Source of the DNA: Chitinophaga barathri
GTDB lineage: Bacteria > Bacteroidota > Bacteroidia > Chitinophagales > Chitinophagaceae
Direction of reading: 5' to 3'
Assembly (NCBI RefSeq): GCF_003807585.1
Contig: NZ_RMBX01000003.1
Coordinates: forward strand, 62,001 to 126,000
DNA: 64,000 nt
Shown one piece after another: positions 40,510-48,996 of this stretch (within the stretch, counting starts at the first letter, position 1; the number at the start of each line of letters is the position of its first letter). Under the pieces are notes generated by a model. The model worked only from the letters and a program-made list of their open reading frames with translations. It did no database searches and had not been told where the DNA came from. A program made the position numbers and the translations under genes.

Positions 40510-41283
40510 ATGTTATCCTTGTCCCGATCCCTGTGCAGATATGTTTCTGCCCTTACCATACTTACGATCGCCAGTAATGCCTTTTCACAACAAAAACCAC
40601 CGAGAACCCGCCATATGATCGAGGTCAGCGCCTATGGCCGGCACGATCAGTATTACCAGGGTTATTACACCCTCTACGGCATCGAACGTCCTTATCAATA
40701 CACCGTGCGTGGCGTGGGCACCGGCATGAGCCTCAGCTACAGGTACCCGGTGATCCGCAATGTCTACCTGAAACTGGGCGGAGGCTTTTTCAAACAGAAC
40801 TTCAACAAACTGCAAACCATCCCCCCGGACGGCCGGGCACAAAACACGATGGATTACCTGTACCCGGAGCTGCTGGCACCCGTGCAGGCGAGGGAATACC
40901 GGACGGATTCATACACCGCCACCATCGGCCTGGAATATGCCTATCCCGCCACGCCGGGCCTCCTGCTGGTGGCGGGCGTGGACTTCAGCAATTATTTCGG
41001 GCGGGAAAGCGTGGTGCAGCTGGAACCGGACCGCCGCCTCCCGGAGATCCCCGGCAATCAGCTGAAAAGAGACGTTAGCGGCCTTACCGGCCAGTCGTTT
41101 TACCTGCACGCCGGCATCCTGAAGATGCTCGGGCCGGTGGGCGTAGGCCCTTACATCATGCTGCCGGTAATAGATAAATGGGCCATGACGGACCCGAACC
41201 TGGCGGGAGACGGCCCGGGGAAACGCCGGTCGAAGGCGCTGGAAGGCATCGGGCTGGGCTTCAGGGTGGCGGTTGCCTTCTGA
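40510..41283 (+). CDS. Outer-membrane beta-barrel protein
   Basis: 257 residues from ATG 40510; the longer form (40465) adds 15 residues before the natural signal peptide MLSLSRSLCRYVSALTIL. The mature part has alternating strands (RHMIEVSAYGRHDQYY, GTGMSLSYRYPVI, VYLKLGGGFFKQNF) and ends in the aromatic/hydrophobic strand LGFRVAVAF, as in outer-membrane proteins. Cargo or ligand unknown. Confidence 0.75.
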   Translation: MLSLSRSLCRYVSALTILTIASNAFSQQKPPRTRHMIEVSAYGRHDQYYQGYYTLYGIERPYQYTVRGVGTGMSLSYRYPVIRNVYLKLGGGFFKQNFNKLQTIPPDGRAQNTMDYLYPELLAPVQAREYRTDSYTATIGLEYAYPATPGLLLVAGVDFSNYFGRESVVQLEPDRRLPEIPGNQLKRDVSGLTGQSFYLHAGILKMLGPVGVGPYIMLPVIDKWAMTDPNLAGDGPGKRRSKALEGIGLGFRVAVAF

Positions 41284-41394
41284 TCTTCGCGCCTTATCCC
41301 CCTTTTCAGTAACAAATCCGGGCTTCATGCCCGCATAAGTACTCGTTTAAGTATCCCCGGGCCGTTGCATTCCAGCTAATTTGCAGGGTAACTT

Positions 41395-42861
41395 ATGCGA
41401 CTTGTCAAAACCATATTCTTTATAGGCCTTTCCATGCCCGTATTTGCCCAACAGAGCCCTGAAAACCCTTTCAGCGGCCCTCCGCGCTTTACGGACTCCC
41501 TGCAGGTACAGGCCGGCGTCACGGGCACCGTGGCATCGAAAGACTACCAACCGCTCTGGCTCACCGCCAAACGGTTCGGCACCATCAGCGACCGCAAATC
41601 CGATCTGTCTTCGCACATCATGCTGCGCAACAGCCATGCGCTGGACGCTAATGGTGACTTTTATCTCCGTTACGGGTTTAACCTTTACAACAACAATCAT
41701 TTTTCCGAAACCTTTTTCGAGGAAGGATATGTAAAGGCGGGATACCGCAACTGGGAGCTGCGCGCGGGCCGGTACGAGGAGATCAGCGGAGAAGCGGACC
41801 CGGACCTGTCTTCCGGCGCCTGGGGCATCAGCGGCAATGCGCTGCCGATACCCAAAGTGAGCATCGCGCTGAAAGACTACGTGAATGTGCCCTTCACCAA
41901 CGGCTGGCTGCAGGTCAAGGGCCAGTTCAGCCACGGCTGGATGGGCGACCAGCAATATATCAAAGGATCGTATCTGCATGAAAAGATGCTGTACCTGCGT
42001 ATCGGGAAAGAACGCCTGCGCGTATACGGCGGCATCCAGCATTATGCGCTCTGGGGCGGCAACCGCTTTGACCTGCCGCCGATCAAGAGCAGTTTTTCCA
42101 ATTACTGGGATGTGCTCATCGGCAAAGTGTCCGACGACGGCACGGTGATCAATACCGAGATAGCGCCCAACCGCCCCGGCGACCACCGCGGCGTGCTGGA
42201 AGGCGGCATCCAGTGGGAAACGGACAATATCAAACTGCTGCTGTACAACCAAAGTATGTTTGAAACCGGCCAGAACATCGATCTTAAAAACACGGACCGC
42301 CTGCTGGGCCTCAGTTACGTGAACAAAAAAGAGGAGCCTTTCCTGGAAAAGGCCACCATCGAGTTCATCAACACCAAAAAGATGAACGACTGGCTGCCTT
42401 TGCGGGTGCGGGAAAGTTATTATAACAACGGCGTGTACCTCACCGGCTGGGAATACCGCGGCAATATCATTGGCACCCCGCTGTTCATCAACCGGAACCG
42501 TGGCAGCAAATATTTTGACAACGTGGAGCCTTTCGACTGGAATGCGCCGAAGGATTCCATCGTCAAAAAGGGTTGGAACATCATCAACAACCGGGTGACC
42601 GGCCTGCACCTGGGCGCGAAATACAATATCGCGAACGTGCTGAAAGCCCGTACCCTGGTCACTTTCACGCGCAATTTCGGGAACTACCATACAGAGCCCA
42701 TTACAACGGCCATGACACAATGGTATACGCTGCAGGAGATCATCTGGCCCACGCCGGTAAAGGGAATAACAGTGAATGCCGGGCTTGCCTTTGACTGGGG
42801 AGACTTTGGCGGCAATACCGGCGGTATGTTGGGCATACAATGGGACCTGAACGGATTGTAA
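41395..42861 (+). CDS. wzi: Capsule assembly Wzi family protein
   Basis: 488 residues with a signal peptide (1-18, MPVFAQQ). The barrel strands include LQVQAGVTGTVASKDY and WLTAKRFGTISDRKSDL, and HYALWGGNRFDLPP and KYNIANVLKARTLVTFTRNF are further family blocks. Wzi is an outer-membrane lectin-like barrel that anchors capsular polysaccharide to the cell surface. It is upstream of the exopolysaccharide operon at 45.4 kb but separated by the two-component genes. Its last codons are part of the duplicated junction (42846-43031). Confidence 0.9.
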   Translation: MRLVKTIFFIGLSMPVFAQQSPENPFSGPPRFTDSLQVQAGVTGTVASKDYQPLWLTAKRFGTISDRKSDLSSHIMLRNSHALDANGDFYLRYGFNLYNNNHFSETFFEEGYVKAGYRNWELRAGRYEEISGEADPDLSSGAWGISGNALPIPKVSIALKDYVNVPFTNGWLQVKGQFSHGWMGDQQYIKGSYLHEKMLYLRIGKERLRVYGGIQHYALWGGNRFDLPPIKSSFSNYWDVLIGKVSDDGTVINTEIAPNRPGDHRGVLEGGIQWETDNIKLLLYNQSMFETGQNIDLKNTDRLLGLSYVNKKEEPFLEKATIEFINTKKMNDWLPLRVRESYYNNGVYLTGWEYRGNIIGTPLFINRNRGSKYFDNVEPFDWNAPKDSIVKKGWNIINNRVTGLHLGAKYNIANVLKARTLVTFTRNFGNYHTEPITTAMTQWYTLQEIIWPTPVKGITVNAGLAFDWGDFGGNTGGMLGIQWDLNGL

Positions 42862-43031
42862 GATCAGTTTTACGATCCTGGCGTGCAGATTCCGGAGAAA
42901 GAAAGGTTTGGTCATGTAAACACGCCGCGCCTTACTTTACGGAATCTGAACGGGCTATAAGATCAGTTTGATGATCTTGGCGTGCAGGTTCCGGAAAAGA
43001 AAAGGTTTGGTCACATAACCCGCCGCGCCCT
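42846..43031. repeat. Tandem duplication at the wzi / response-regulator junction
   Basis: The segments 42846-42932 and 42945-43031 align with a constant offset of 99 bp and about 80 per cent identity. Both contain the coding end of wzi (DLNGL-stop versus NLNGL-stop) and, on the opposite strand, the C-terminal end of the response regulator (TKPFFLRNLHARIVKLIL versus TKPFLFRNLHAKIIKLIL). Copy 1 lacks the regulator's stop. Confidence 0.8.
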
Positions 43032-43320
43032 TTTTCATGGCGAGGTTGATCTCGTCGATGGCCGTTTTGGCCGTGAGCATCAATACGGGGATGTGGCGCA
43101 GCTGGCTGTCTTTTTTGAAGATCTCCAGCAATTCGTAGCCGTTAATGACCGGCATAAAAATGTCGCTGATCACAAGATCGGGGCGGTGTTCCCTGGCATG
43201 GGCCACGCCCTCTTCGCCGTTGCTGGCAGTGAGTACATTAAATTCGTGCAGTTCCAGCAAGGTTTTCAGCGTGTCGGTTAAAGCGGGTTTGTCTTCAATC
43301 AATAGAATGGTTCTGTTCAT
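42955..43320 (-). CDS. Single-domain response regulator
   Basis: 121 residues, one receiver domain: acidic pocket IEDKP (about 9-10), phospho-acceptor D53 in VISDIFMP, T83 in MLTAK and K105 in VTKPF. No output domain, so it works in phosphotransfer or by protein-protein contact. It overlaps the histidine kinase stop by 4 bp, a typical translational coupling. The C-terminal end is duplicated in the downstream sequence. Confidence 0.92.
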   Translation of the reverse strand: MNRTILLIEDKPALTDTLKTLLELHEFNVLTASNGEEGVAHAREHRPDLVISDIFMPVINGYELLEIFKKDSQLRHIPVLMLTAKTAIDEINLAMKKGAAGYVTKPFLFRNLHAKIIKLIL

Positions 43321-44342
43321 GCATACCTGAATGTAAGTGAGAATTTCGTGCCTTTGTCCTTTTCGCTGGTAACCTTAATTTCCCCGTCGTTCATTTCTGT
43401 AAAGGTTTTGACAATAGCCAGTCCAAGACCCGTGCCATCTATACCGTCCACATTGCTGCCGCGGTAAAATGAGTTGAACAGGTGAGGAATGTCTTTTTGC
43501 GGGATGCCGATACCATTGTCCGACACGGAGATTACCAGTTTCTGGGCGTGATAGTGCAGTTTCACCTGCGGGTTTTCATGAGTGGAATACTTAAAGGCAT
43601 TACTGATCAGGTTAGTCAGTATTTTGTAGAACTGGTCCTTGTCCACCGGTATTTTGCGCGGCTCTCCCACCACCTTCACTTCCAGCTTGCGTTCATCCTT
43701 CCTTTCGGAGAAATACTGGAACTTCAGATAGTCGATCACCTTCACCACATTTACCGGTGTCTTTTTTACTTCATAGTTGTTGGAAACGATTTTGCTGAGT
43801 GTGAGGATCTCGTCCAGCATGGTATTCAGGTTAAATACCTCGGTGGAGATCTTGGCGATGTTTTTCTGGTAAAACGCGTTCATCATATGGTCCATCTTAA
43901 TGCGCGTCTCCAGGAGGTCCACAGCCGCTGCGATGGCTGTAAGCGGGGTCCTGAACTCATGTGAGGTCATGGAGATGAAGCTGGTCTTCATTTCCTGGAG
44001 GTTCTTCTCCTGCTCCAGGTTCTTCAGCTGCATACGGAGCTGTCGCTCGCCGTCGGAGGTTTTGCCGATGGCCAGTACATATTCTTTTTGTGCAATATTG
44101 ATACGGCTGGAAGAGAAGTCTATACAGGTTGATTCCGTACCATTATCGGATACGAGCATAAATGTTTCGCTGAACGGCATGTCCAGTGTTTTGCCGGTAA
44201 CGGAAAGGCCGAGTTTGTCGATCGCCGCTTTGTTTGCCTTCTCAATGATTCCTTCAGTTGGCTCAATGATCAGGACCGGTTCTTTAATCCCGTTGAGCAA
44301 ATGGGTTACTTTTATATAGTGCTGTGGCTTCATGTCTTTCAA
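43317..44342 (-). CDS. Sensor histidine kinase
   Basis: 341 residues, no membrane helix. Residues 10-110 look like a PAS-type input domain (LNGIKEPVLIIEPTEG). Residues 125-190 are the dimerisation and phosphoacceptor helix pair with FISMTSHEFRTPLTA (His near 128). The ATPase domain shows LISNAFKYS, SVSDNGIGIP and GTGLGLAIVK. It phosphorylates the receiver at 42955, whose start it overlaps. Being cytoplasmic, its signal is probably internal or membrane-proximal. Confidence 0.93.
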   Translation of the reverse strand: MKDMKPQHYIKVTHLLNGIKEPVLIIEPTEGIIEKANKAAIDKLGLSVTGKTLDMPFSETFMLVSDNGTESTCIDFSSSRINIAQKEYVLAIGKTSDGERQLRMQLKNLEQEKNLQEMKTSFISMTSHEFRTPLTAIAAAVDLLETRIKMDHMMNAFYQKNIAKISTEVFNLNTMLDEILTLSKIVSNNYEVKKTPVNVVKVIDYLKFQYFSERKDERKLEVKVVGEPRKIPVDKDQFYKILTNLISNAFKYSTHENPQVKLHYHAQKLVISVSDNGIGIPQKDIPHLFNSFYRGSNVDGIDGTGLGLAIVKTFTEMNDGEIKVTSEKDKGTKFSLTFRYA

Positions 44343-44524
44343 TATAGGTTTTCATCAGCCTTCCGGATGTTGCCCTCCGGGGGCCAAGATATGGTAACTG
44401 CACACAGGTGTATGGATAAGCAAGATAGGAATTGCTTCCCGCACTTCAACAAGAATACCCCACTTTTATTGAAAGTGTGGAAAAATCCCGATACATAAAT
44501 CTACAACTAATATGATTTTTATTT

Positions 44525-44546
44525 ATTACTTACTTAAGTAAGTAAT
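44525..44546. promoter_or_regulatory. Perfect 22-bp palindrome
   Basis: ATTACTTACTT AAGTAAGTAAT, a perfect 11-bp inverted repeat without a spacer, 150 bp upstream of the NarL-type regulator and about 180 bp upstream of the histidine-kinase start. Likely operator or bent DNA site. Confidence 0.6.
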
Positions 44547-44621
44547 GTATAGTACTGTTGTTATTAGATGCTTGTTAATAATTTAATGCTGTTTTTAAAT
44601 ACATCGCAAGAAAATTGGAAT

Positions 44622-44629
44622 TATATTTG
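44622..44629 (+). promoter_or_regulatory. -7 box of the NarL-type regulator
   Basis: TATATTTG, exact match to TAnnTTTG, 47 bp before the ATG. Confidence 0.5.
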
Positions 44630-44675
44630 ATATAGAGACCCTGTTTAGACCATATCGCATAATGTTACCCGTAAT

Positions 44676-45308
44676 ATGATATCGATCGGAATTATTGAAG
44701 ACAACCATTTCCAGCTTAACAACTACAAGGAATTCCTGGAGGATTTCCAGGAGTGCAAAGTCGTTTTTGCGTGCCGTTCCATGGAGGAGTTCAAAGCGCT
44801 GCCGTATAAAGACCCGGACGTAAAAGCTATATTACTGGACATTTCACTGCCCGGCGAATCAGGTATTTCAGGAATGGAAGAACTGAAGCGCATTTACCCG
44901 GAAGCCAAGATCATCGTGCTTTCCGGGCATGACGGCAAACAATATGTAATAGAGTCCATCATGAAAGGCGCCGCCGGTTATATCATCAAAACGAGCCGCC
45001 TGATGGAGATCTATCATTCCATTCTCGACGCCATCAACCAGGGCGGCACGCTTTCACCCAAAGCGGCGCATTTGCTGATAGACCATGTGAGTAAAGACCC
45101 GCTGGAATATGTAAAAGACAAACTCACCAAACGCGAATACGAACTGCTGCATCTTCTCAAAGAAGGGTACACTTACAAGGAAATGGCTGAAAAGCTCTTT
45201 GTGACTGTATTTACGGTGAACCAGCATCTCAAAAAAATTTACCAGAAACTCAATGTACAATCCAAGAGCGAGCTGATCTCCAAGATATGGAGCAACAGCC
45301 TGTATTGA
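44676..45308 (+). CDS. NarL/FixJ-type response regulator
   Basis: 210 residues. Receiver domain 1-125 with EDN, phospho-acceptor D55 (ILLDISLPG), LSGHDGKQYV and IIKTSRL, then a GerE-type helix-turn-helix (about 145-208: LTKREYELLHLLKEGYTYKE, LFVTVFTVNQHLKKIYQKL). The kinase at 43317 is the nearest candidate partner. It is directly upstream of the exopolysaccharide genes and of the operator-like repeats, so it is the best candidate for their regulator. Confidence 0.93.
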   Translation: MISIGIIEDNHFQLNNYKEFLEDFQECKVVFACRSMEEFKALPYKDPDVKAILLDISLPGESGISGMEELKRIYPEAKIIVLSGHDGKQYVIESIMKGAAGYIIKTSRLMEIYHSILDAINQGGTLSPKAAHLLIDHVSKDPLEYVKDKLTKREYELLHLLKEGYTYKEMAEKLFVTVFTVNQHLKKIYQKLNVQSKSELISKIWSNSLY

Positions 45309-45310
45309 TC

Positions 45311-45419
45311 CACTACTTTAATGAGTAGTGCGATTCACCTGCATTGTTCTATTTATACTATAGTGAGTAGTTCTTAAAAAGCGCATCTGAATTAGTTTTG
45401 TAATGTGATCATATCACAT
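45311..45419 (+). promoter_or_regulatory. Operator-rich leader of the exopolysaccharide operon
   Basis: Hairpin CACTACT ttaatg AGTAGTG (45311-45330), repeated GAGTAGT at 45323 and 45365, -7 box TAGTTTTG (45393-45400), and a palindrome ATGTGAT CAT ATCACAT (45403-45419) that lies on the expected transcription start. Together they suggest regulated transcription of the wza gene. Confidence 0.65.
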
Positions 45420-45440
45420 GTTTTAACGAAACCCGATCAG

Positions 45441-46271
45441 ATGACAGAGAGACCGAAACCATACTTTAGAAGAACGACCTTTTTATTCGCCCTGCTGGGC
45501 TGTTTGTTTGCCTCATGCGTCAGTACGAAAAAAGCCGCCTACTTCAATAACCTGAACGATACAACGTTCACGTCCGCCAAGGTGGACTTTGAACCGGTGA
45601 TACAAAAGAACGACATCCTCCAGGTGAATGTAAGCGCGGCAAACCCGCAGGAGGCGATGATGTTCAACCTGCCGAACACGTATTCTCCGGGCGCCGCGCC
45701 GGCAGCCGCGGGCAACGTAACCGTACAGCCGGGCACCGGCAACCCTGTAGCGGGTTACCTGGTGAACCAGCAGGGCACTATCGAATTTCCGGTGCTGGGC
45801 ACCATCAAAGCGGAAGGGCTCTCCAAGACCGCCCTTACGGATACTATCCGCGCACAGCTCGTGAACCGCAAGCTGCTGGTAGATCCTGTAGTAAGCATCC
45901 GTTTCCTGAACTACCGCGTAACCGTGCTCGGCGAAGTGGCCCGGCCCACCGTTGTGAATGTTTCCAGCGAGAAGATATCTATCCTTGAAGCGCTGGGCAT
46001 GGCGGGCGATATTACCATTTACGGCAAAAAAGAAAACGTATTGCTGATCCGCGAACAGGACGGCGTAAGAACCACGCGCAGGCTCAATCTGAACGACGCC
46101 GGTACGCTGGGCTCCCCCTATTTTTACCTGAAACCTAATGATATCGTATATGTGGAACCTTCCAAATCCAAAGTAGCCACCACCAGCAAAGCAAACACAG
46201 TGATCCCGATCGTGCTCAGCGCGCTGAGCCTTGTCGTGATCCTGGTGGACAGGCTTGTAGTGAACAATTAA
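45441..46271 (+). CDS. Polysaccharide export lipoprotein, Wza-like
   Basis: 276 residues from ATG 45441; the GTG at 45405 would lie on the promoter palindrome. Lipobox LFASC (about Cys 27), then VSTKKAAYFNNLND. Residues 40-150 form the polysaccharide-export domain (IQKNDILQVNVSAANP, NQQGTIEFPVLGTIKAEGLS) and 160-245 a SLBB-type region (VLGEVARPTVVNVSSEKISILEAL). One C-terminal membrane helix (IPIVLSALSLVVILV), as in Bacteroidota Wza-like porins. It passes the polymer across the outer membrane. First gene of the operon. Confidence 0.9.
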   Translation: MTERPKPYFRRTTFLFALLGCLFASCVSTKKAAYFNNLNDTTFTSAKVDFEPVIQKNDILQVNVSAANPQEAMMFNLPNTYSPGAAPAAAGNVTVQPGTGNPVAGYLVNQQGTIEFPVLGTIKAEGLSKTALTDTIRAQLVNRKLLVDPVVSIRFLNYRVTVLGEVARPTVVNVSSEKISILEALGMAGDITIYGKKENVLLIREQDGVRTTRRLNLNDAGTLGSPYFYLKPNDIVYVEPSKSKVATTSKANTVIPIVLSALSLVVILVDRLVVNN

Positions 46272-46281
46272 CGCGAGAGAC

Positions 46282-48657
46282 ATGAACAACAACGTGCACA
46301 TTACACGGCCGAACGGCCAGCAACCCGGCATACAGAAACGTATGCAGCCGCAGGAACAGGTGGACCTGCTGGCGCTCATCAGGTACCGTTACCTGTCGCA
46401 CTGGCCCTTGTTCCTGATCGCGATCATTCTCGCCGTGGGCGCCGCTTTTGCTTACCTGCGTTATGCCACGCCCGTTTATAAGGTATCCGCCACGCTGCTG
46501 GTAAAAGAAGAATCCAAACAGCTGGGCGGCGAGCAAAACCTGCTCACTTCACTGGATCTTTTCGGCTCGGAAAAAAACATCGAGAACGAAATGCAGATCC
46601 TCAGCTCCCGCACCCTGGCGAACCAGGTGGCGCGCAACCTGCAGCTGTTCGGCGAAGTGTACCAGAAAGGACAACTGCGCGATATACTCGACTACGAATA
46701 CGCACCGCTGGAATTTGTATTCCTCCAGCCCGAAAAAATAAAAGAAGGCATCCCGGAACAGGTGGACCTGCATTATGATTCAGCCCGCCGCACCGTATTG
46801 CTCGACCATACCGCCTACCCGATCTTTGACACGATAAACACCCGCTGGGGCAAAATGGTGATCAAACCGAAGCCCGGCATGCGCATGCCAAGAACGCCGG
46901 TGTATCTCCAGATCACCAGCGAAAAACAGATGACGCAGATCGTGCTGAAACGCCTGGCCGTAACGCCCGTTTCAAAAATGGCCACCGTGATCAAACTCGA
47001 TTACAGTGATGTGAGCCCCGCCCGTGGCGAAGCCATCATCAACGAACTGGTGGGCGTGTACAACCATGCCGCCATTGAAGATAAGAACCGTGTAGCCGCC
47101 AGCACCATGAGTTTTGTGGAGGAACGCCTCCGCATCGTGACCCGGGAGCTGAACCAGGTGGAAAAAGAAGTGGAGCAGTTCAAATCCACCGCCGGCATCG
47201 TGGACATCGGCGAGCAAAGCAAACTTTTCCTTGCCAGCGTGCAGGAGAACGACGCCAAGATGAACGAGGCCAATATGCAGCTCTCCGTACTGGAGTCCAT
47301 CGAAAAGTACGTAAGCGGCAGAGCCGAAGGCGAGAATGTAGTGCCCGCCACCCTGGGCCTTACAGACCCGGTGCTGCTGGAACTGATCGGCAGGCTGAAC
47401 GAGGCGCAGATGGAACGCGAGAAACTGAAAAAGACCACCGCGGAAAACAGTCCCGTGCTCACCGCGCTGGACCGCCAGATAGCCAAGCTGAAGCCCGCTG
47501 TGCTCGAAAACATCCAAAGCCTGCGCTCCAACCTGGAAGTGGGCAAGGAAAAACTGGACAATGCGAACAGCCGCTTTATGGGCATGCTGCACAGCGTACC
47601 CGGTAAAGAAAGAGCCCTGCTGGAAGTAAGCCGCCAGCAGATCATCAAAAATAACATCTACACCTTCCTGCTGCAAAAGCGGGAGGAAACAGCGCTGGCC
47701 TATGCCGCCGCGATATCGGACAGCCGGATAGTGGATGCCGCACAGTCGGCCGCCCTGCCCTTCAGCCCGAAAAGAATGACCGTGCTGGCCCTCGCCATCG
47801 GCCTGGGCGTAGCTTTTGTAGCGGCCATGATCACTATCAAAGACCTGATGAACCGCGAGATAGAACAACGCGCGGATATAGAAAAGGTCACAGACGCGCC
47901 GATCGTGGCGGAGATCATGCACGACGACAACAAAGAGTCCGTGGTGATCGCCGATGGCAGGCGGAGCTTGGTAGCGGAGCAGTTCCGCTCGCTCAGGACC
48001 TCCCTCTCCTACCTTGGCGTGAACGGTGACAATAAAACGCTGCTGGTGACCTCGTCCATTTCAGGGGAAGGCAAAAGTTTTATCTCCATCAACCTGGCCA
48101 TCAGTCTTTCGCTGATCCGCAAAAAGGTAGTGCTGCTGGAATTTGACCTGCGCAAACCGATGATCAGCAAAATGCTGGGCATTCCCAGGGAGCCGGGCAT
48201 CACGAACTTCCTGGTAGGCAAAACGGCCTTGCCTGAAATGCTGCGGCCCGTGCCCGGAAACGACCACCTGTTCATCCTCCCGGCCGGCGTAATACCGCCG
48301 AACCCGACGGAGCTGATACTGAACGGGCGCCTGCAGGAGATGCTGACCACTTTAAAAACAATGTTCGATTATGTGATCATAGATACCGCCCCCGTGGGCA
48401 TCGTGACGGACGCAAGGCTGCTGGCCCCGTTCACCGACGCGACGCTGTACGTGGTAAGGCAACAGGTAACGCCAAGGCTGCACCTGAAAATGATAGACGA
48501 GCTGTACCGCAACCGCGAAGCCGGCAAGCTGAACATCGTGTTCAACGGCGTGAAACCGCGCGGCGTGAATACCCATGGCTACGGTTATGGTTACGTGGAA
48601 GACCTGGACAAACAGCAGAAGAAAAAGAGGTTTATCAAAAGCATATTTAAGGTGTAA
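46282..48657 (+). CDS. Wzc-like chain-length determinant and tyrosine autokinase
   Basis: 791 residues. Two membrane helices (about 36-56, HWPLFLIAIILAVGAAFAYL; about 500-525, MTVLALAIGLGVAFVAAMI) flank a coiled-coil extracytoplasmic domain with a GNVR-type end. The cytoplasmic part is a BY-kinase: Walker A SSISGEGKSF, A' LLEFDLRKP, Walker B VIIDTAPVG. A short Tyr group (HGYGYGYVE) is followed by a basic tail (KQQKKKRFIKSIF). It controls polymer length; the PHP phosphatase at 63257 probably dephosphorylates it. It is 10 bp after the Wza-like gene. Confidence 0.93.
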   Translation: MNNNVHITRPNGQQPGIQKRMQPQEQVDLLALIRYRYLSHWPLFLIAIILAVGAAFAYLRYATPVYKVSATLLVKEESKQLGGEQNLLTSLDLFGSEKNIENEMQILSSRTLANQVARNLQLFGEVYQKGQLRDILDYEYAPLEFVFLQPEKIKEGIPEQVDLHYDSARRTVLLDHTAYPIFDTINTRWGKMVIKPKPGMRMPRTPVYLQITSEKQMTQIVLKRLAVTPVSKMATVIKLDYSDVSPARGEAIINELVGVYNHAAIEDKNRVAASTMSFVEERLRIVTRELNQVEKEVEQFKSTAGIVDIGEQSKLFLASVQENDAKMNEANMQLSVLESIEKYVSGRAEGENVVPATLGLTDPVLLELIGRLNEAQMEREKLKKTTAENSPVLTALDRQIAKLKPAVLENIQSLRSNLEVGKEKLDNANSRFMGMLHSVPGKERALLEVSRQQIIKNNIYTFLLQKREETALAYAAAISDSRIVDAAQSAALPFSPKRMTVLALAIGLGVAFVAAMITIKDLMNREIEQRADIEKVTDAPIVAEIMHDDNKESVVIADGRRSLVAEQFRSLRTSLSYLGVNGDNKTLLVTSSISGEGKSFISINLAISLSLIRKKVVLLEFDLRKPMISKMLGIPREPGITNFLVGKTALPEMLRPVPGNDHLFILPAGVIPPNPTELILNGRLQEMLTTLKTMFDYVIIDTAPVGIVTDARLLAPFTDATLYVVRQQVTPRLHLKMIDELYRNREAGKLNIVFNGVKPRGVNTHGYGYGYVEDLDKQQKKKRFIKSIFKV

Positions 48658-48996
48658 CATATGATCTGGGCACCGGGAAATGTTTCGTTCATTTCCCGGC
48701 TTTTAAAAGGCCCAGGATCCGGACAAAGAGATGTGAAGAGAACCCGGGAATGCGAAACCATAAAAAGCTGAAGGAAAAAAACAAAGCAAAGGTGTGAGAA
48801 GAGAATGCAAATGGTGAAAACAGGCATACCTGCGCCCGGATATATTAAATGTGAAAAGAAATTATTGAAAAACCGAATAACACTGGCAGTCCATTATGTG
48901 ACTGAGCTGGCGAAGCCATGCCAAACTAACCCGCCCGCCTTTAACGTTCCGCGCTATGAAAACCGATTGATTCGTTAACCAGTAAAAATTAACCGT
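48658..48996. other. Intergenic region before the UpxY gene
   Basis: 339 bp with a terminator hairpin (48673-48699) and no gene. It can act as the leader of the UpxY transcript. Confidence 0.6.
48673..48699 (+). terminator. Hairpin terminator between Wzc and UpxY
   Basis: CCGGGAAATG, tttcgtt, CATTTCCCGG: ten-bp perfect stem, 16 bp after the Wzc stop, followed by CTTTTAAAAGG. The U run is short, so it could be a terminator that is easily read through. Confidence 0.7.

Larger units (their letters stand above)
44343..44675. other. Intergenic region with palindrome and promoter
   Basis: 333 bp between the kinase (-) and the NarL-type regulator (+). It holds the 22-bp palindrome at 44525-44546 and the -7 box TATATTTG at 44622-44629; no gene is seen. 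Confidence 0.6.

Noticed and set aside
41347..42915. Long open reading frame (522 codons) on the minus strand opposite wzi
   Set aside because: It is antisense to a clear Wzi gene with a signal peptide and family motifs. Its first 20 codons are a copy of the response regulator end produced by the 99-bp-offset duplication.
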